NCBI RefSeq assembly: GCF_003586285.1
Contig: NZ_QUBR01000002.1
Location: 558,001-622,000, forward strand
Reading direction: 5' to 3'
Length of the DNA: 64,000 nt
Origin: Aeromicrobium endophyticum
Lineage (GTDB): Bacteria; Actinomycetota; Actinomycetes; Propionibacteriales; Nocardioidaceae
In this document: one piece after another, positions 46,394-55,013 of the stretch
How positions within the stretch are numbered: the first letter of the stretch is position 1
Layout: each line of letters starts with the position of its first letter
The notes under the pieces: generated by a model
Databases searched by the model: none
What the model saw: the letters and a program-made list of their open reading frames with translations, nothing else
Told to the model about the DNA's origin: nothing
Made by a program: the position numbers and the translations under genes

Positions 46394-46458
46394 CCAAGAT
46401 GTCGGCACTTCTGCACCGTTCTGACTGCTCAAAGGCACCACAAGTGCCGACATCTTGG
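46394..46458. repeat. Perfect 17-bp-arm inverted repeat
   Basis: CCAAGATGTCGGCACTT (46394-46410) and AAGTGCCGACATCTTGG (46442-46458) are exact reverse complements separated by 31 bp. It begins 11 bp after the antiporter stop, so it may act as a terminator, but the large loop and clean arms also fit a non-coding mobile repeat. Confidence 0.75.
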
Positions 46459-46561
46459 GCGCGTGCCCTGCACCTCGGCACGGACCGCCTGGTGGTGGAA
46501 GGGTATGACTGGAGCAGGCGCACCGTCGCGTCGGTGCCAGCACCCTTGGGGAGGAACGACC

Positions 46562-46924
46562 ATGCAGATCGATCCCGACGACCTCGTGCCGACGGTCCCG
46601 CCCACGGGCACGGGCTGCGTCGAGTGCGAGCAGACCGGTGGATGGTGGTTCCACCTCCGCCGCTGCGCACGGTGCGGCCACATCGGCTGCTGCGACGACT
46701 CGCTCTCGCGCCACGCCACCCAGCACTACGACGAGACCGGGCACACCGTGATGCAGAGCTTCGAGCCCGGTGAGGACTGGTTCTGGGACTTCGCGTCGCA
46801 GACCGCCTTCGACGGCCCCGAGCTCGTCGCGCCTCACCACCATCCGGTCACGCAGTCCGCGCCGGGGCCAGCCGAGCGGCTGCCCGCGGACTGGCAGGAC
46901 ATCCTGGCGAACCGGCAGGACTGA
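46562..46924 (+). CDS. UBP-type zinc finger protein
   Basis: A 120-residue protein. CVECEQTGGWWFHLRRCARCGHIGC followed by HATQHYDETGH is the zinc-binding pattern of ZnF-UBP domains, which in actinobacteria occur as small stand-alone proteins of unknown role. ATG 46562 with GAGG upstream. The C-terminal 35 residues appear unstructured. It precedes the pyruvate oxidase gene with 58 bp between them and may be co-transcribed. Confidence 0.85.
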   Translation: MQIDPDDLVPTVPPTGTGCVECEQTGGWWFHLRRCARCGHIGCCDDSLSRHATQHYDETGHTVMQSFEPGEDWFWDFASQTAFDGPELVAPHHHPVTQSAPGPAERLPADWQDILANRQD

Positions 46925-46962
46925 GCGGCGCCGACCGCCCCCACACCCTTCAAGGAGACACG

Positions 46963-46986
46963 ATGATCCACGAAAGCGTCCGATGA
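46963..46986 (+). other. 7-codon leader mini-ORF overlapping the poxB start
   Basis: AAGGAGACACG precedes ATG 46963, which encodes MIHESVR and stops at TGA 46984-46986, sharing ATGA with the poxB ATG. The good Shine-Dalgarno sequence belongs to this mini-ORF, not to poxB, suggesting coupled translation. Confidence 0.55.
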
Positions 46987-48737
46987 GCTCGAACACCGTC
47001 GCCGGCCAGCTGGTCGACTACCTCGTCCAAGCCGGTGTGCGCCGCATCTACGGCATCGTCGGCGACAGCCTCAACCCCGTGGTCGACGAGGTGCGCCGCA
47101 CCGGCGGATCAGCCAAGGGCGGGATCGACTGGATCCACGTGCGCCACGAGGAGGCGGCCGCGTTCGCCGCGTCGGCTGACGCCCAGCTGACCGGCGAGCT
47201 CGCCGTGTGTGCGGGATCGTGCGGCCCTGGCAACCTGCACCTCATCAACGGGCTCTACGACGCCCACCGCTCCGGCGCACCCGTGCTGGCCATCGCCTCG
47301 CACATCCCCAGCGTCGAGATCGGCTCCGGCTACTTCCAGGAGACGCACCCCGACCGCATCTTCGGCGAGTGCTCGGGCTTCAACGAGCTGGTGCTGACCG
47401 CCGCGCAGGCACCCCGGATGTTCCGTGCGGCCATCCACTCCGCCACGAGCGGCCACGGTGTCTCGGTCGTGACCCTGCCGGGCGACGTCGCCGAGCTGTC
47501 GGCCGAGGGCGCCACGGTGCCGCTGTCGCTGCCGGCACGTCCGTCGATCGTCGCCGACCAGGCAACCGTCGAGCGGCTCGCCGAGGCCATCAACGCCGCC
47601 GAGCGCGTCGCGATCTTCGCCGGCTACGGCGTCCGAGGCGCCCACGACGAGGTCGTCGCGCTGGCCGAGACGATCGGCGCGCCCGTCGGCCACTCGCTGC
47701 GTGGCAAGGAGTTCATCCAGTACGACAACCCCTACGACGTCGGCATGACCGGTCTGCTCGGATACGGTGCCGCCCACGCCGGCATGCACGACGCCGACCT
47801 GCTGCTGATGCTCGGCACCGACTTCCCGTACTCGCAGTTCCTGCCCGACGACGTCACCACGGCGCAGGTCGACGTCGACGCCAGCGTCATCGGCAGGCGC
47901 ACGCGGGTCGACCTGCCGGTGCACGGCGAGGTGCTGGCGACCCTGCAGGCGCTCGCACCGCTCGTGCGCCGCAAGGACGACCGACGCTTCGTCGACCGGT
48001 GGCTCGACAAGCACCAGAAGATGATGCACAAGACCGTCGGCGCCTACACGCGCTCGGCCGAGTCGCTCGTGCCGATCCACCCCGAGTACGCCGCCTCGGT
48101 GCTCGACGAGGTCGCCGACGACGATGCGATCTTCACGACCGACACGGGCATGTGCAACGTGTGGACCGCCCGCTACATCAACCCCACGGGTCAGCGCCGC
48201 TTCATCGCGTCGATGCTGCACGGCTCGATGGCCAACGCCCTCCCCCACGCGATCGGTGCGCAGATCTCGCACCCGGGCCGCCAGGTCGTGTCGATCTCGG
48301 GCGACGGCGGCCTGTCGATGATGCTGTCGGAGCTGCTGACCGTCGCGATGTACCGGCTGCCGGTCAAGATCGTGCTGTTCGACAACTCCACGCTCGGCAT
48401 GGTCAAGGCCGAGATGCTGGTCGACGGGCTGCCCGACTTCGGGGTCGACGTGCCCCCGGTCGACTACACCGCGATCGCTGCGGCCGCCGGCATCCACGCG
48501 CAGAGGGTCGACGACCCCAAGGACATCCGCCAAGCGCTCGAGAGCGCGTTCGCGACGGACGGTCCCGCCCTCGTGCAGCTGGTCACCGATCCGCTGGCCC
48601 TGTCCATCCCGCCGACCATCACGGGCGAGCAGGTGCGCGGGTTCGCGACAGCCCTCAGCAAGGTCGTGCTCAACGGGGGCGTCGGCGAGGCCATGAGCAT
48701 GGCTCGCTCGAACCTGCGCAACGTGCCCCGCCCGTAG
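46983..48737 (+). CDS. poxB: ThDP-dependent pyruvate oxidase/dehydrogenase (PoxB-like)
   Basis: A 584-residue thiamine-diphosphate enzyme. The N-terminal PYR domain has IYGIVGDSLNPVVD and the activating glutamate in VRHEEAAAFAASADAQLTG; the PP domain has SGDGGLSM...LFDNSTLGM, the G-D-G-x(n)-N-N-like cofactor motif. Closest layout is PoxB, which oxidises pyruvate to acetate and CO2 with FAD, passing electrons to the membrane. The ATG at 46983 overlaps the stop of a 7-codon leader ORF. Confidence 0.9.
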   Translation: MSSNTVAGQLVDYLVQAGVRRIYGIVGDSLNPVVDEVRRTGGSAKGGIDWIHVRHEEAAAFAASADAQLTGELAVCAGSCGPGNLHLINGLYDAHRSGAPVLAIASHIPSVEIGSGYFQETHPDRIFGECSGFNELVLTAAQAPRMFRAAIHSATSGHGVSVVTLPGDVAELSAEGATVPLSLPARPSIVADQATVERLAEAINAAERVAIFAGYGVRGAHDEVVALAETIGAPVGHSLRGKEFIQYDNPYDVGMTGLLGYGAAHAGMHDADLLLMLGTDFPYSQFLPDDVTTAQVDVDASVIGRRTRVDLPVHGEVLATLQALAPLVRRKDDRRFVDRWLDKHQKMMHKTVGAYTRSAESLVPIHPEYAASVLDEVADDDAIFTTDTGMCNVWTARYINPTGQRRFIASMLHGSMANALPHAIGAQISHPGRQVVSISGDGGLSMMLSELLTVAMYRLPVKIVLFDNSTLGMVKAEMLVDGLPDFGVDVPPVDYTAIAAAAGIHAQRVDDPKDIRQALESAFATDGPALVQLVTDPLALSIPPTITGEQVRGFATALSKVVLNGGVGEAMSMARSNLRNVPRP

Positions 48738-48899
48738 CCCCTGACGGCGGCAACCTTCCACCGAGTGAAATCTGCGTTGTCCGGCTTGCACCACAGTGCG
48801 ATGTTCGTCACGACGCGTGTCCCAGCTCGTCACCGCCTTTCGGGGCAACTCCGCTGACGCCGTCAGCGCCGCTGGGCACGCGGCACCGAAAGGGATGAC

Positions 48900-50120
48900 A
48901 TGCCGAACAACAGAGCAGTTGCCTACAAGGAGCCCGGCGTCGTCGAGGTCATCGACATCGACTACCCCACGTTCGAGCTGAAGGACGGACCGGGCGTCAA
49001 CCCCGAGAACGTCGGCCGCAAGGTACCGCACAGCGTCATCCTCAAGACGGTGACGACCAACATCTGTGGCTCCGACCAGCACATGGTGCGCGGACGCACG
49101 ACCGCTCCCAAGAACCTGGTGCTCGGCCACGAGATCACCGGCGAGGTCGTCGAGGTGGGCCCCGGCGTCGAGTTCCTGAAGGTCGGCGACATCGTCTCGG
49201 TGCCGTTCAACATCTCGTGCGGCCGCTGCCGCAACTGCAAGGAGGGCAAGACCGGCATCTGCCTCAACGTCAATCCCGATCGTCCGGGCAGCGCCTACGG
49301 GTACGTCGACATGGGCGGCTGGGTCGGCGGGCAGGCCGAGTACGTGATGGTGCCGTACGCCGACTGGAACGCCCTGAAGTTCCCCGACCGCGACCAGGCG
49401 CTCGAGAAGATCCTCGACCTGACGATGCTGTCGGACATCTTCCCGACCGGGTTCCACGGTGCCGTCACCGCGGGCGTCACGGTGGGGTCCACGGTCTACA
49501 TCGCCGGCGCCGGTCCGGTGGGTCTCGCCGCTGCGGCCGGCGCTCAGCTGCTCGGTGCCGCCGTCGTCATCGTCGGCGACCTCAACGACGACCGTCTCGC
49601 TCAGGCACGTAGCTTCGGTTGCGAGACCGTCAACGTCGGAGCGGGCAGCGTCGAGGACCAGCTCGAGCAGATCCTCGGCGTGCGCGAGGTCGACGCTGCG
49701 GTCGACGCCGTCGGGTTCGAGGCTCGCGGCCACGGAGGCGGCGCGCAGGCCGAGGAGGCGCCTGCCACGGTGCTGAACTCGCTGATGGACGTCACCGCCG
49801 CCGGTGGTGCCATCGGCATCCCGGGCCTCTACGTGACGGGCGACCCAGGTGCCGTCGACGACGCCGCCAAGGTCGGCTCGCTGTCGCTGTCGCTGGGCAC
49901 CGGATGGGCCAAGTCGCTGTCGTTCACGACCGGTCAGTGCCCCGTCATGAAGTACAACCGTCAGCTCATGATGGCGATCCTGCACGACAAGGTGCAGATC
50001 GCCGACGCCGTGAACGCCAAGGCCATCCCGCTCGAGGACGCCCCGCGCGGCTACGCCGAGTTCGATGCCGGCGCCGCCACCAAGTACGTGCTCGATCCGC
50101 ACGGCTTCACCTCGGCCTGA
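48900..50120 (+). CDS. fdhA: Glutathione-independent formaldehyde dehydrogenase
   Basis: A 406-residue zinc alcohol dehydrogenase of the FdhA/FDH (dismutating) type. NICGSDQHMVRGR and GHEITGEVVEVG hold catalytic zinc ligands, SCGRCRNCKEGKTGIC the structural zinc cysteines, and GAGPVGLAAA the NAD-binding glycine motif. The family carries a tightly bound NAD and oxidises formaldehyde to formate without added thiol. It stands alone after a 162-bp gap from poxB; formaldehyde or general aldehyde detoxification is the likely role. Confidence 0.93.
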   Translation: MPNNRAVAYKEPGVVEVIDIDYPTFELKDGPGVNPENVGRKVPHSVILKTVTTNICGSDQHMVRGRTTAPKNLVLGHEITGEVVEVGPGVEFLKVGDIVSVPFNISCGRCRNCKEGKTGICLNVNPDRPGSAYGYVDMGGWVGGQAEYVMVPYADWNALKFPDRDQALEKILDLTMLSDIFPTGFHGAVTAGVTVGSTVYIAGAGPVGLAAAAGAQLLGAAVVIVGDLNDDRLAQARSFGCETVNVGAGSVEDQLEQILGVREVDAAVDAVGFEARGHGGGAQAEEAPATVLNSLMDVTAAGGAIGIPGLYVTGDPGAVDDAAKVGSLSLSLGTGWAKSLSFTTGQCPVMKYNRQLMMAILHDKVQIADAVNAKAIPLEDAPRGYAEFDAGAATKYVLDPHGFTSA

Positions 50121-50131
50121 CAACTCCGGCG

Positions 50132-50155
50132 GCCCGTCTCCTCAGGGAGGCGGGC
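50132..50155. terminator. Bidirectional hairpin between fdhA and arsR-like gene
   Basis: GCCCGTCTCC pairs with GGAGGCGGGC (one G-T pair) over a 4-nt loop, 12 bp after the fdhA stop and 18 bp past the convergent regulator's stop at 50174. Confidence 0.7.
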
Positions 50156-50173
50156 TGTCGCGCGTCTCGAGCC

Positions 50174-50542
50174 CTAGCCGGACCGGACGTCGACCGCTGT
50201 CCGCAGCACCGCGGAGAGCTCGTCGACAGCACCCGGCACCAGCGCGTAGAACGCCCACGCCCCTCGCCTGTGACGTGTCAGGAAGCCCGCGTCGACGAGG
50301 ATCTTGAGGTGGTGCGACACCGTCGGCTGCGAGAGCCGGACGGGCTCGGTCAGGTCGCACACGCACGCCTCGCGCCCCTCGTGCGCCGCGATCACCGAGA
50401 GCAGTCGCAGGCGGGCCGGCTCGGCAAGAGCCTTCAGGCGTGCGGCCAGAGCGACGGCCTCGTCGGCCGGCAGCGCCTCCTTCGCCACAGGAGTGCAGAC
50501 GTCAGCAGCCTCGGACTCGTCGATGGGCAGCAGAGACACCAT
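50174..50542 (-). CDS. ArsR/SmtB family metal-sensing repressor
   Basis: A 122-residue winged-helix protein. ARLRLLSVIAAHEGREACVCDLTEPVRLSQPTVSHHLKIL shows the HTH with the ACVCDL cysteine pair in the alpha-3 region, as in ArsR As(III) or CmtR-like metal sensors. A further cysteine lies in DVCTP near the N-terminus. It is convergent to fdhA and divergent from the DUF6458-like gene, with a palindrome at 50592-50607 upstream. Whether it controls the small membrane proteins or a distant arsenic/metal gene is open. Confidence 0.87.
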   Translation of the reverse strand: MVSLLPIDESEAADVCTPVAKEALPADEAVALAARLKALAEPARLRLLSVIAAHEGREACVCDLTEPVRLSQPTVSHHLKILVDAGFLTRHRRGAWAFYALVPGAVDELSAVLRTAVDVRSG

Positions 50543-50591
50543 GTCGTCAATTGTGCCCGATCACTCCAATCGCAGGCGTCGATCGCCACAG

Positions 50592-50607
50592 ATCGACAAA
50601 TGTCGAT
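50592..50607. promoter_or_regulatory. Candidate ArsR operator
   Basis: ATCGACA-AA-TGTCGAT is a 7-bp-arm inverted repeat 50 bp upstream of the ArsR-type gene and 85 bp before the DUF6458-like gene, in the expected place for an autoregulatory ArsR site. Confidence 0.6.
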
Positions 50608-50692
50608 CCGGTGGGTTTGAGCCCCGTGCTACAGGGGCACGTCTCCCTGGGTCGCCACTTGGCGGCCGCACCGCACGTCGGAAGGACACCCC

Positions 50693-50893
50693 ATGTACTT
50701 CGGTGGATCCATCGCCCTCATCGCCATCGGCGCCATCTTGTCGTTCGCCGTGCAAGACCGGATCTCAGGCGTCGACCTCGTCGTCGTCGGCTACATCTGC
50801 ATGGCGGCCGGTGCCCTCGGCATCGTCCTGAGCCTCGTCGCCAACGGCCGACGCGACCGCGTCGTCGTGCGCGACGACGTCCCGCCGCGCTGA
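50693..50893 (+). CDS. Small two-helix membrane protein (DUF6458-like)
   Basis: A 66-residue protein with two helices, GGSIALIAIGAILSFAV and VVVGYICMAAGALGIVL, and a basic tail (NGRRDRVVVRDD). The pattern MYFGGSIALIAIGAIL matches small actinobacterial DUF6458 proteins, which are typically near other membrane stress genes. It diverges from the ArsR-like gene and precedes the GPGG protein by 62 bp. Confidence 0.75.
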   Translation: MYFGGSIALIAIGAILSFAVQDRISGVDLVVVGYICMAAGALGIVLSLVANGRRDRVVVRDDVPPR

Positions 50894-50955
50894 CACCAGC
50901 CTCTCCTCCACCCGGGCAGCGCATCGCGCGTCGCCCGCCCACGAAAGGACACACC

Positions 50956-51117
50956 ATGGGCTTCCTGCTCTGGATCATCGCCGTCGCACTCGTCATCTAC
51001 GGCGTCATCTCGCTCATCAACGGCAGCATTCTGCTCGGCATCATCCTCATCGTCGTCGGCCTGGCCGTCGGTCCCGGTGGATGGTCGATCTTCAACCGGC
51101 GCGGATCGCGCGCCTGA
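50956..51117 (+). CDS. GPGG-motif small membrane protein
   Basis: A 53-residue protein, mostly one long hydrophobic hairpin (LLWIIAVALVIYGVISLI and SILLGIILIVVGLAVG), ending in GPGGWSIFNRR, the motif that names this actinobacterial family. Preceded by GAAAGGA. Its role is not established. A strong terminator (51136-51171) follows, so it ends the operon that begins at 50693. Confidence 0.8.
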   Translation: MGFLLWIIAVALVIYGVISLINGSILLGIILIVVGLAVGPGGWSIFNRRGSRA

Positions 51118-51135
51118 CCACCATGCCGCACCCCT

Positions 51136-51171
51136 GCACCTCGCCCGCCGCTCTCGCGGCGGGCGAGGTGC
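51136..51171 (+). terminator. Strong hairpin terminator with 16-bp perfect stem
   Basis: GCACCTCGCCCGCCGC pairs exactly with GCGGCGGGCGAGGTGC across a TCTC loop, 18 bp after the GPGG-protein stop and 32 bp before the kinase start. No T-run follows. Confidence 0.88.
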
Positions 51172-51202
51172 GTCGCGTCACCCACCGGAGGACTGTGCAG
51201 CG

Positions 51203-52588
51203 ATGAGCCAGATGCTGAACGGACGCTACGAGCTCGGCGAGATCGTGGGCGCCGGCGGGATGGGCGCCGTCTACCGGGCCACCGACACCCGTCTCGGACG
51301 CACGGTGGCCGTGAAGGCCCTGCGCGGCGGCGCCCTGGCCGACGAGGTGGCACGCTCGCGCATGCGCAGCGAGGCGCGCCTCGCCAGCACGGTGCACCAT
51401 CCCGGCGTCGCCCAGATCTACGACTACGACGACCGCAGCTCGACGCACGGCGGCATGGCCTTCATCGTGATGGAGTACATCGAGGGCCGGAGCCTGGCGC
51501 GGGTGCTGCGCGAGGAAGGCCGGCTCCCGGTCGAGCAGGTCATGTCGGTCGTGCAGCAGGTGGCCGACGCCCTCGCGGCCGCTCACGCCGCCGGCGTCGT
51601 GCACCGCGACCTCAAGCCCGCCAACATCATGCTCACCGCGACGGGGCGGGCCGTCCTGGTCGACTTCGGCATCGCCAGCTCGGCTGCGAGCGAGCCGCTG
51701 ACCGAGACCGGCGCCCTGATCGGCACCGCCGACTACCTGAGCCCCGAGCAGGCCGCCGGACGTCCCGCCACTCCGCGCTCCGACCTCTACTCGCTCGGTG
51801 TCGTCGCCTACCAGTGCCTGACCGGCACCTCTCCGTTCCGGCGCGACCACCACCTCGCCACGGCCCTCGCCCACCTGCAGGACGAGCTGCCCGCGCTCGA
51901 CCCGTCGGTTCCCCACGAGGTGCGCGACCTGGTGCGGCACCTGGCCGAGAAGAACCCCGTCGACCGTCCCGCCGATGCTGCCGAGGTCGCTCGACGCGCC
52001 GGAGGTGCCGGTGCTGCCCACCCGGTCGTCGTGCCGGCCACCACGCTGATCGTGCCGCCGGTGCGTAGACGAGTCCGCCGCCCGCGCGTCCTCTACTCGG
52101 GTGTCGCCCTCGTCGTCGCTGCCGCGCTCCTGCTCGGCGTCGACCGGATGACGTCCGGCGCCCCCGATTCACCGGCCCCCGACCCGACACCTGTCGAGCA
52201 GGTCGCAGCACCCACCACGGTGGCCGTGTCCGCGGACGACCTCGTCGGCCGCACCGTCGACGAGGCCGCCGCGACGTTGCAACGGCTGGGGCTCACCGCA
52301 GCGCGCAATGACGTCGCCAGCTCGCAGACGTCCGGGGTCGTCGTCGGCGTCGACCGCACCGGGCAGGTCCCGCTGGGCGCCACCGTCACCCTCGACGTCG
52401 CGGTGCCACTGTCCGCCTCACCCGACGAGGACGCCCCCGCCGAGACGGCGACCCCAGCGGCGACCACCGCGGGCGACACCCAGAAGGCCGACCCCCGCAA
52501 GGACGCCCGCGGCAGCGCACCCTCTCAGCGCGCCAAGGGCAAGCCCGACGGGAAGGGGCACGGGAAGGGCAAGGACAAGAAGCGCTGA
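51203..52588 (+). CDS. Ser/Thr protein kinase with one PASTA domain
   Basis: A 461-residue kinase. GAGGMGAVY, VAVKALR, HRDLKPAN and DFGIASS are intact. One membrane helix lies near residues 296-313 (YSGVALVVAAALLLGV). A single PASTA domain at about 345-405 (LVGRTVDEAAATLQRLGLTAARNDV) and a lysine-rich tail (GKGHGKGKDKKR) lie outside. PASTA domains sense muropeptides or peptidoglycan, so a role in cell-wall growth control is likely. Canonical PknB proteins carry four PASTA repeats, so this is a smaller relative. Confidence 0.93.
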   Translation: MSQMLNGRYELGEIVGAGGMGAVYRATDTRLGRTVAVKALRGGALADEVARSRMRSEARLASTVHHPGVAQIYDYDDRSSTHGGMAFIVMEYIEGRSLARVLREEGRLPVEQVMSVVQQVADALAAAHAAGVVHRDLKPANIMLTATGRAVLVDFGIASSAASEPLTETGALIGTADYLSPEQAAGRPATPRSDLYSLGVVAYQCLTGTSPFRRDHHLATALAHLQDELPALDPSVPHEVRDLVRHLAEKNPVDRPADAAEVARRAGGAGAAHPVVVPATTLIVPPVRRRVRRPRVLYSGVALVVAAALLLGVDRMTSGAPDSPAPDPTPVEQVAAPTTVAVSADDLVGRTVDEAAATLQRLGLTAARNDVASSQTSGVVVGVDRTGQVPLGATVTLDVAVPLSASPDEDAPAETATPAATTAGDTQKADPRKDARGSAPSQRAKGKPDGKGHGKGKDKKR

Positions 52589-52679
52589 TCCACACGGCTG
52601 GGCCCGAGGGCCGGAGGGCCGGGTATGGTGGATCGACGCTCATCGATGGCACGGCCGTACCACTGCACCAGGAGGCACC

Positions 52680-53015
52680 ATGGCGAAGCAGCTCGAGCTG
52701 ACGATCCCGTTGCAAGGCGACCGAGCGGTCAAGTGCCCCCGGTGCCAGTCCGACAGCGGTCTGCACTTCGACGAGGTCTCCCTCATCGACCCCGGCGCGG
52801 ACGTCGTCCCTCTGCACGCCGCAGGAGGCGAGGGCCTGTCCGTGGTGACCGCGACGATCGGCGACGGCAGCAGGCCCGGCCGCCGACACCTGATCGTCCT
52901 CCCCCACTGGTGCGCCAGCTGCGGCGAGCGCGGCGAGCTCGTGCTGCGCCAGGACGACGGGCACACCGTCGCGCAGTACCGCGAGCTGACGGGCAGCACC
53001 ACGACCGACGACTGA
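52680..53015 (+). CDS. Small zinc-ribbon-like protein
   Basis: A 111-residue protein with AVKCPRCQSDSGLHF near residue 17 and HWCASCGERGEL near residue 76, two C-x2-C pairs that could bind one zinc ion, plus a LDTIPLQG-like N-terminal strand. It carries GGAGG just before ATG 52680. It follows the PASTA kinase by 91 bp and converges with the SulP gene. No known function. Confidence 0.72.
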   Translation: MAKQLELTIPLQGDRAVKCPRCQSDSGLHFDEVSLIDPGADVVPLHAAGGEGLSVVTATIGDGSRPGRRHLIVLPHWCASCGERGELVLRQDDGHTVAQYRELTGSTTTDD

Positions 53016-53043
53016 CACCTGGCGGGCTGCTCCACCGATCGGG

Positions 53044-54567
53044 TCAGTGCCCGCCGAGCCCGCCGCTGAGGCGTCCGTGCCGTTCGGCGCTGGCAGCGTC
53101 GAGGCCGACGATCTCGACCGTCGTGCCCTTGCGCTCGTACTTGGTCGTGATCGCGTCGAGCGAGGCGACCGTCGACGCGTCCCAGATGTGCGACGCGGCC
53201 AGGTCGATGACGACGTGGTCGGGGTCAGCGACGTAGTCGAACTGCGTGGAGAGATCGTTGCTCGAGGCGAAGAACAGCTCGCCCGTGACGGTGTAGACCG
53301 CGCGGGTGTTGCCGTCCGCATCGCGCTCGAGGGTGCGGTGGGTCTCGGTGAGGTGGGCGACGCGACGCGCGAACAACGTCATGGCGACCAGCACGCCCGC
53401 GACGACGCCGATCGCGAGATTGTGGGTCAGCACCGTCACGACGACGGTCACGACCATGACGGTCGTCTCGCTCTTGGGCATCCTCCGCAGGGTCTTGGGG
53501 CGGACGGAGTGCCAGTCGAACGTCCCGACCGACACCATCACCATCACCGCGACCAGCGCCGCCATCGGGATGAGCGCGACGACGTCACCGAACCCGACCA
53601 CCAGCACGAGCAGGAACACGCCGGCGAGGAAGGTCGACACACGTGTGCGGGCGCCCGAGACCTTCACGTTGATCATGGTCTGGCCGATCATGGCGCAGCC
53701 GCCCATGCCGCCGAAGAAGCCCGTGATGACGTTCGCCGCTCCCTGGCCCCACGCCTCGCGGGTCTTGTCCGAGCCCGTGTCGGTGATGTCGTCGACGAGC
53801 GTGGCCGTCAGCAGCGACTCGAGCAACCCCACCAGCGCCATCGCGACGGCGTAGGGGGCGATGATCTTCAGCGTCTCGACGGTGAGGGGTACGTCGGGCA
53901 CGAACCATGCGGGCAGGCTGTCAGGCAGGGTGCCCTCGTCGCCGACGTCCGGCACGTTCACGGCGGCTACGACGGTGAACGCCGTCAGCGCCACGATCGC
54001 GACCAGTGGGGCGGGGACCACCGAGCTGATGCGCGGCAGCCCGACGATGACCGCGATGCCGACGGCGATCATCGGGTAGACCGCCCACGGGACGTCGACC
54101 AGGTGGTCGATCTGCGCCTCGAAGATCAAGATCGCCAGGGCGTTGACGAAGCCGACCATCACCGAGCGCGGGATGAACCGCATCAGCTTGGCCACGCCCG
54201 CGACGGCGAGGACGACCTGGATCACCCCGCCCAGCAGGACGGTCGCGATGAGGTAGTCGTAGCCGTGGTCCTTCATGACCGGCGCGATCACCAGGGCGAC
54301 GGCACCGGTGGCCGCGGAGATCATGGCGGGACGTCCACCGAGGAACGAGATCGCCACCGCCATCGTGAACGAGGCGAACAGACCGACCTGGGGGTCGACG
54401 CCGGCGATGATCGAGAACGAGATGGCCTCGGGGATGAGTGCCAGGGCGACGACGAGGCCGGCGAGCACCTCGGTGCGCATCAGCCTCGGCGAGCGGAAGG
54501 CGTTGCGCACGGTCGGCTCGAGCTCGGCTCTAGGGTGGGCCTCGGGAGAGCGAGTAGTCACGCTCAC
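53044..54567 (-). CDS. SulP family anion transporter with STAS domain
   Basis: About 507 residues. Ten or more helices include the SLC26/SulP signature LAGLVVALALIPEAISFSIIAGVDP and GGRPAMISAATGAVALVIAP, and a C-terminal STAS domain (about 410-500) follows with VIDLAASHIWDASTVASLD. The family carries sulfate, bicarbonate or other anions. A GTG at 54582 is in frame but lies inside the operator palindrome, so GTG 54567 (MSVTTRSPEA) is preferred. It diverges from a MerR regulator around a perfect palindrome and is probably controlled by it. Confidence 0.9.
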   Translation of the reverse strand: MSVTTRSPEAHPRAELEPTVRNAFRSPRLMRTEVLAGLVVALALIPEAISFSIIAGVDPQVGLFASFTMAVAISFLGGRPAMISAATGAVALVIAPVMKDHGYDYLIATVLLGGVIQVVLAVAGVAKLMRFIPRSVMVGFVNALAILIFEAQIDHLVDVPWAVYPMIAVGIAVIVGLPRISSVVPAPLVAIVALTAFTVVAAVNVPDVGDEGTLPDSLPAWFVPDVPLTVETLKIIAPYAVAMALVGLLESLLTATLVDDITDTGSDKTREAWGQGAANVITGFFGGMGGCAMIGQTMINVKVSGARTRVSTFLAGVFLLVLVVGFGDVVALIPMAALVAVMVMVSVGTFDWHSVRPKTLRRMPKSETTVMVVTVVVTVLTHNLAIGVVAGVLVAMTLFARRVAHLTETHRTLERDADGNTRAVYTVTGELFFASSNDLSTQFDYVADPDHVVIDLAASHIWDASTVASLDAITTKYERKGTTVEIVGLDAASAERHGRLSGGLGGH

Positions 54568-54597
54568 CAACTCTACCCTCACGTAAGGGTAGAGTTG
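54568..54597. promoter_or_regulatory. MerR operator: perfect 12-bp-arm palindrome
   Basis: CAACTCTACCCT and AGGGTAGAGTTG are exact reverse complements separated by CACGTA, placed between divergent sulP and merR-like genes. The long dyad is typical of MerR-family sites lying between -35 and -10. Confidence 0.8.
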
Positions 54598-54611
54598 AAA
54601 TCACGTCTGGA

Positions 54612-55013
54612 ATGGAAGAGGTCGCGGTGACGGGTGGGGCGATGCACATCGGCGAGGTCGCCGCGCGGACCGACCTGTCAGTCCGCAGCCTGCGGCACTG
54701 GGAGGAGGTCGGCCTGCTGACGCCGTCCGGACGCACCGACGGCGGGTTCCGCCTGTACACCGACGGCGATGTCGAGAAGATCCTCGCCATCCGTCGCATG
54801 AAGCCGCTCGGCTTCAGCCTCGACGAGATGAAGGACGCCCTCGCCCACCTCGAGGCCCTGCGCGACCCGGCCACCGACGGTGCCGTCCGTGAGCGCGCGG
54901 TCGCCCACCTGGCCGCGGTGCGGGCCGATGCCGGAGAGCGCCGCCAGAAGCTGGTCCGTCAGCTCGAGATGGCCGACGAGTTCATCGGCATCCTCGACCG
55001 CGAGGCGCCGTAG
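54612..55013 (+). CDS. MerR family regulator
   Basis: A 133-residue MerR protein (123 residues if ATG 54642 is used). The HTH is MHIGEVAARTDLSVRSLRHWEEVGLLTPSGRT, with GGFRLYTDGDVEKI as the second wing, then a coiled coil. It has no conspicuous cysteine metal loop, so an organic or anion-type effector is likely. It starts just past the 30-bp palindrome and should regulate itself and sulP. Its stop abuts the arsC stop. Confidence 0.87.
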   Translation: MEEVAVTGGAMHIGEVAARTDLSVRSLRHWEEVGLLTPSGRTDGGFRLYTDGDVEKILAIRRMKPLGFSLDEMKDALAHLEALRDPATDGAVRERAVAHLAAVRADAGERRQKLVRQLEMADEFIGILDREAP

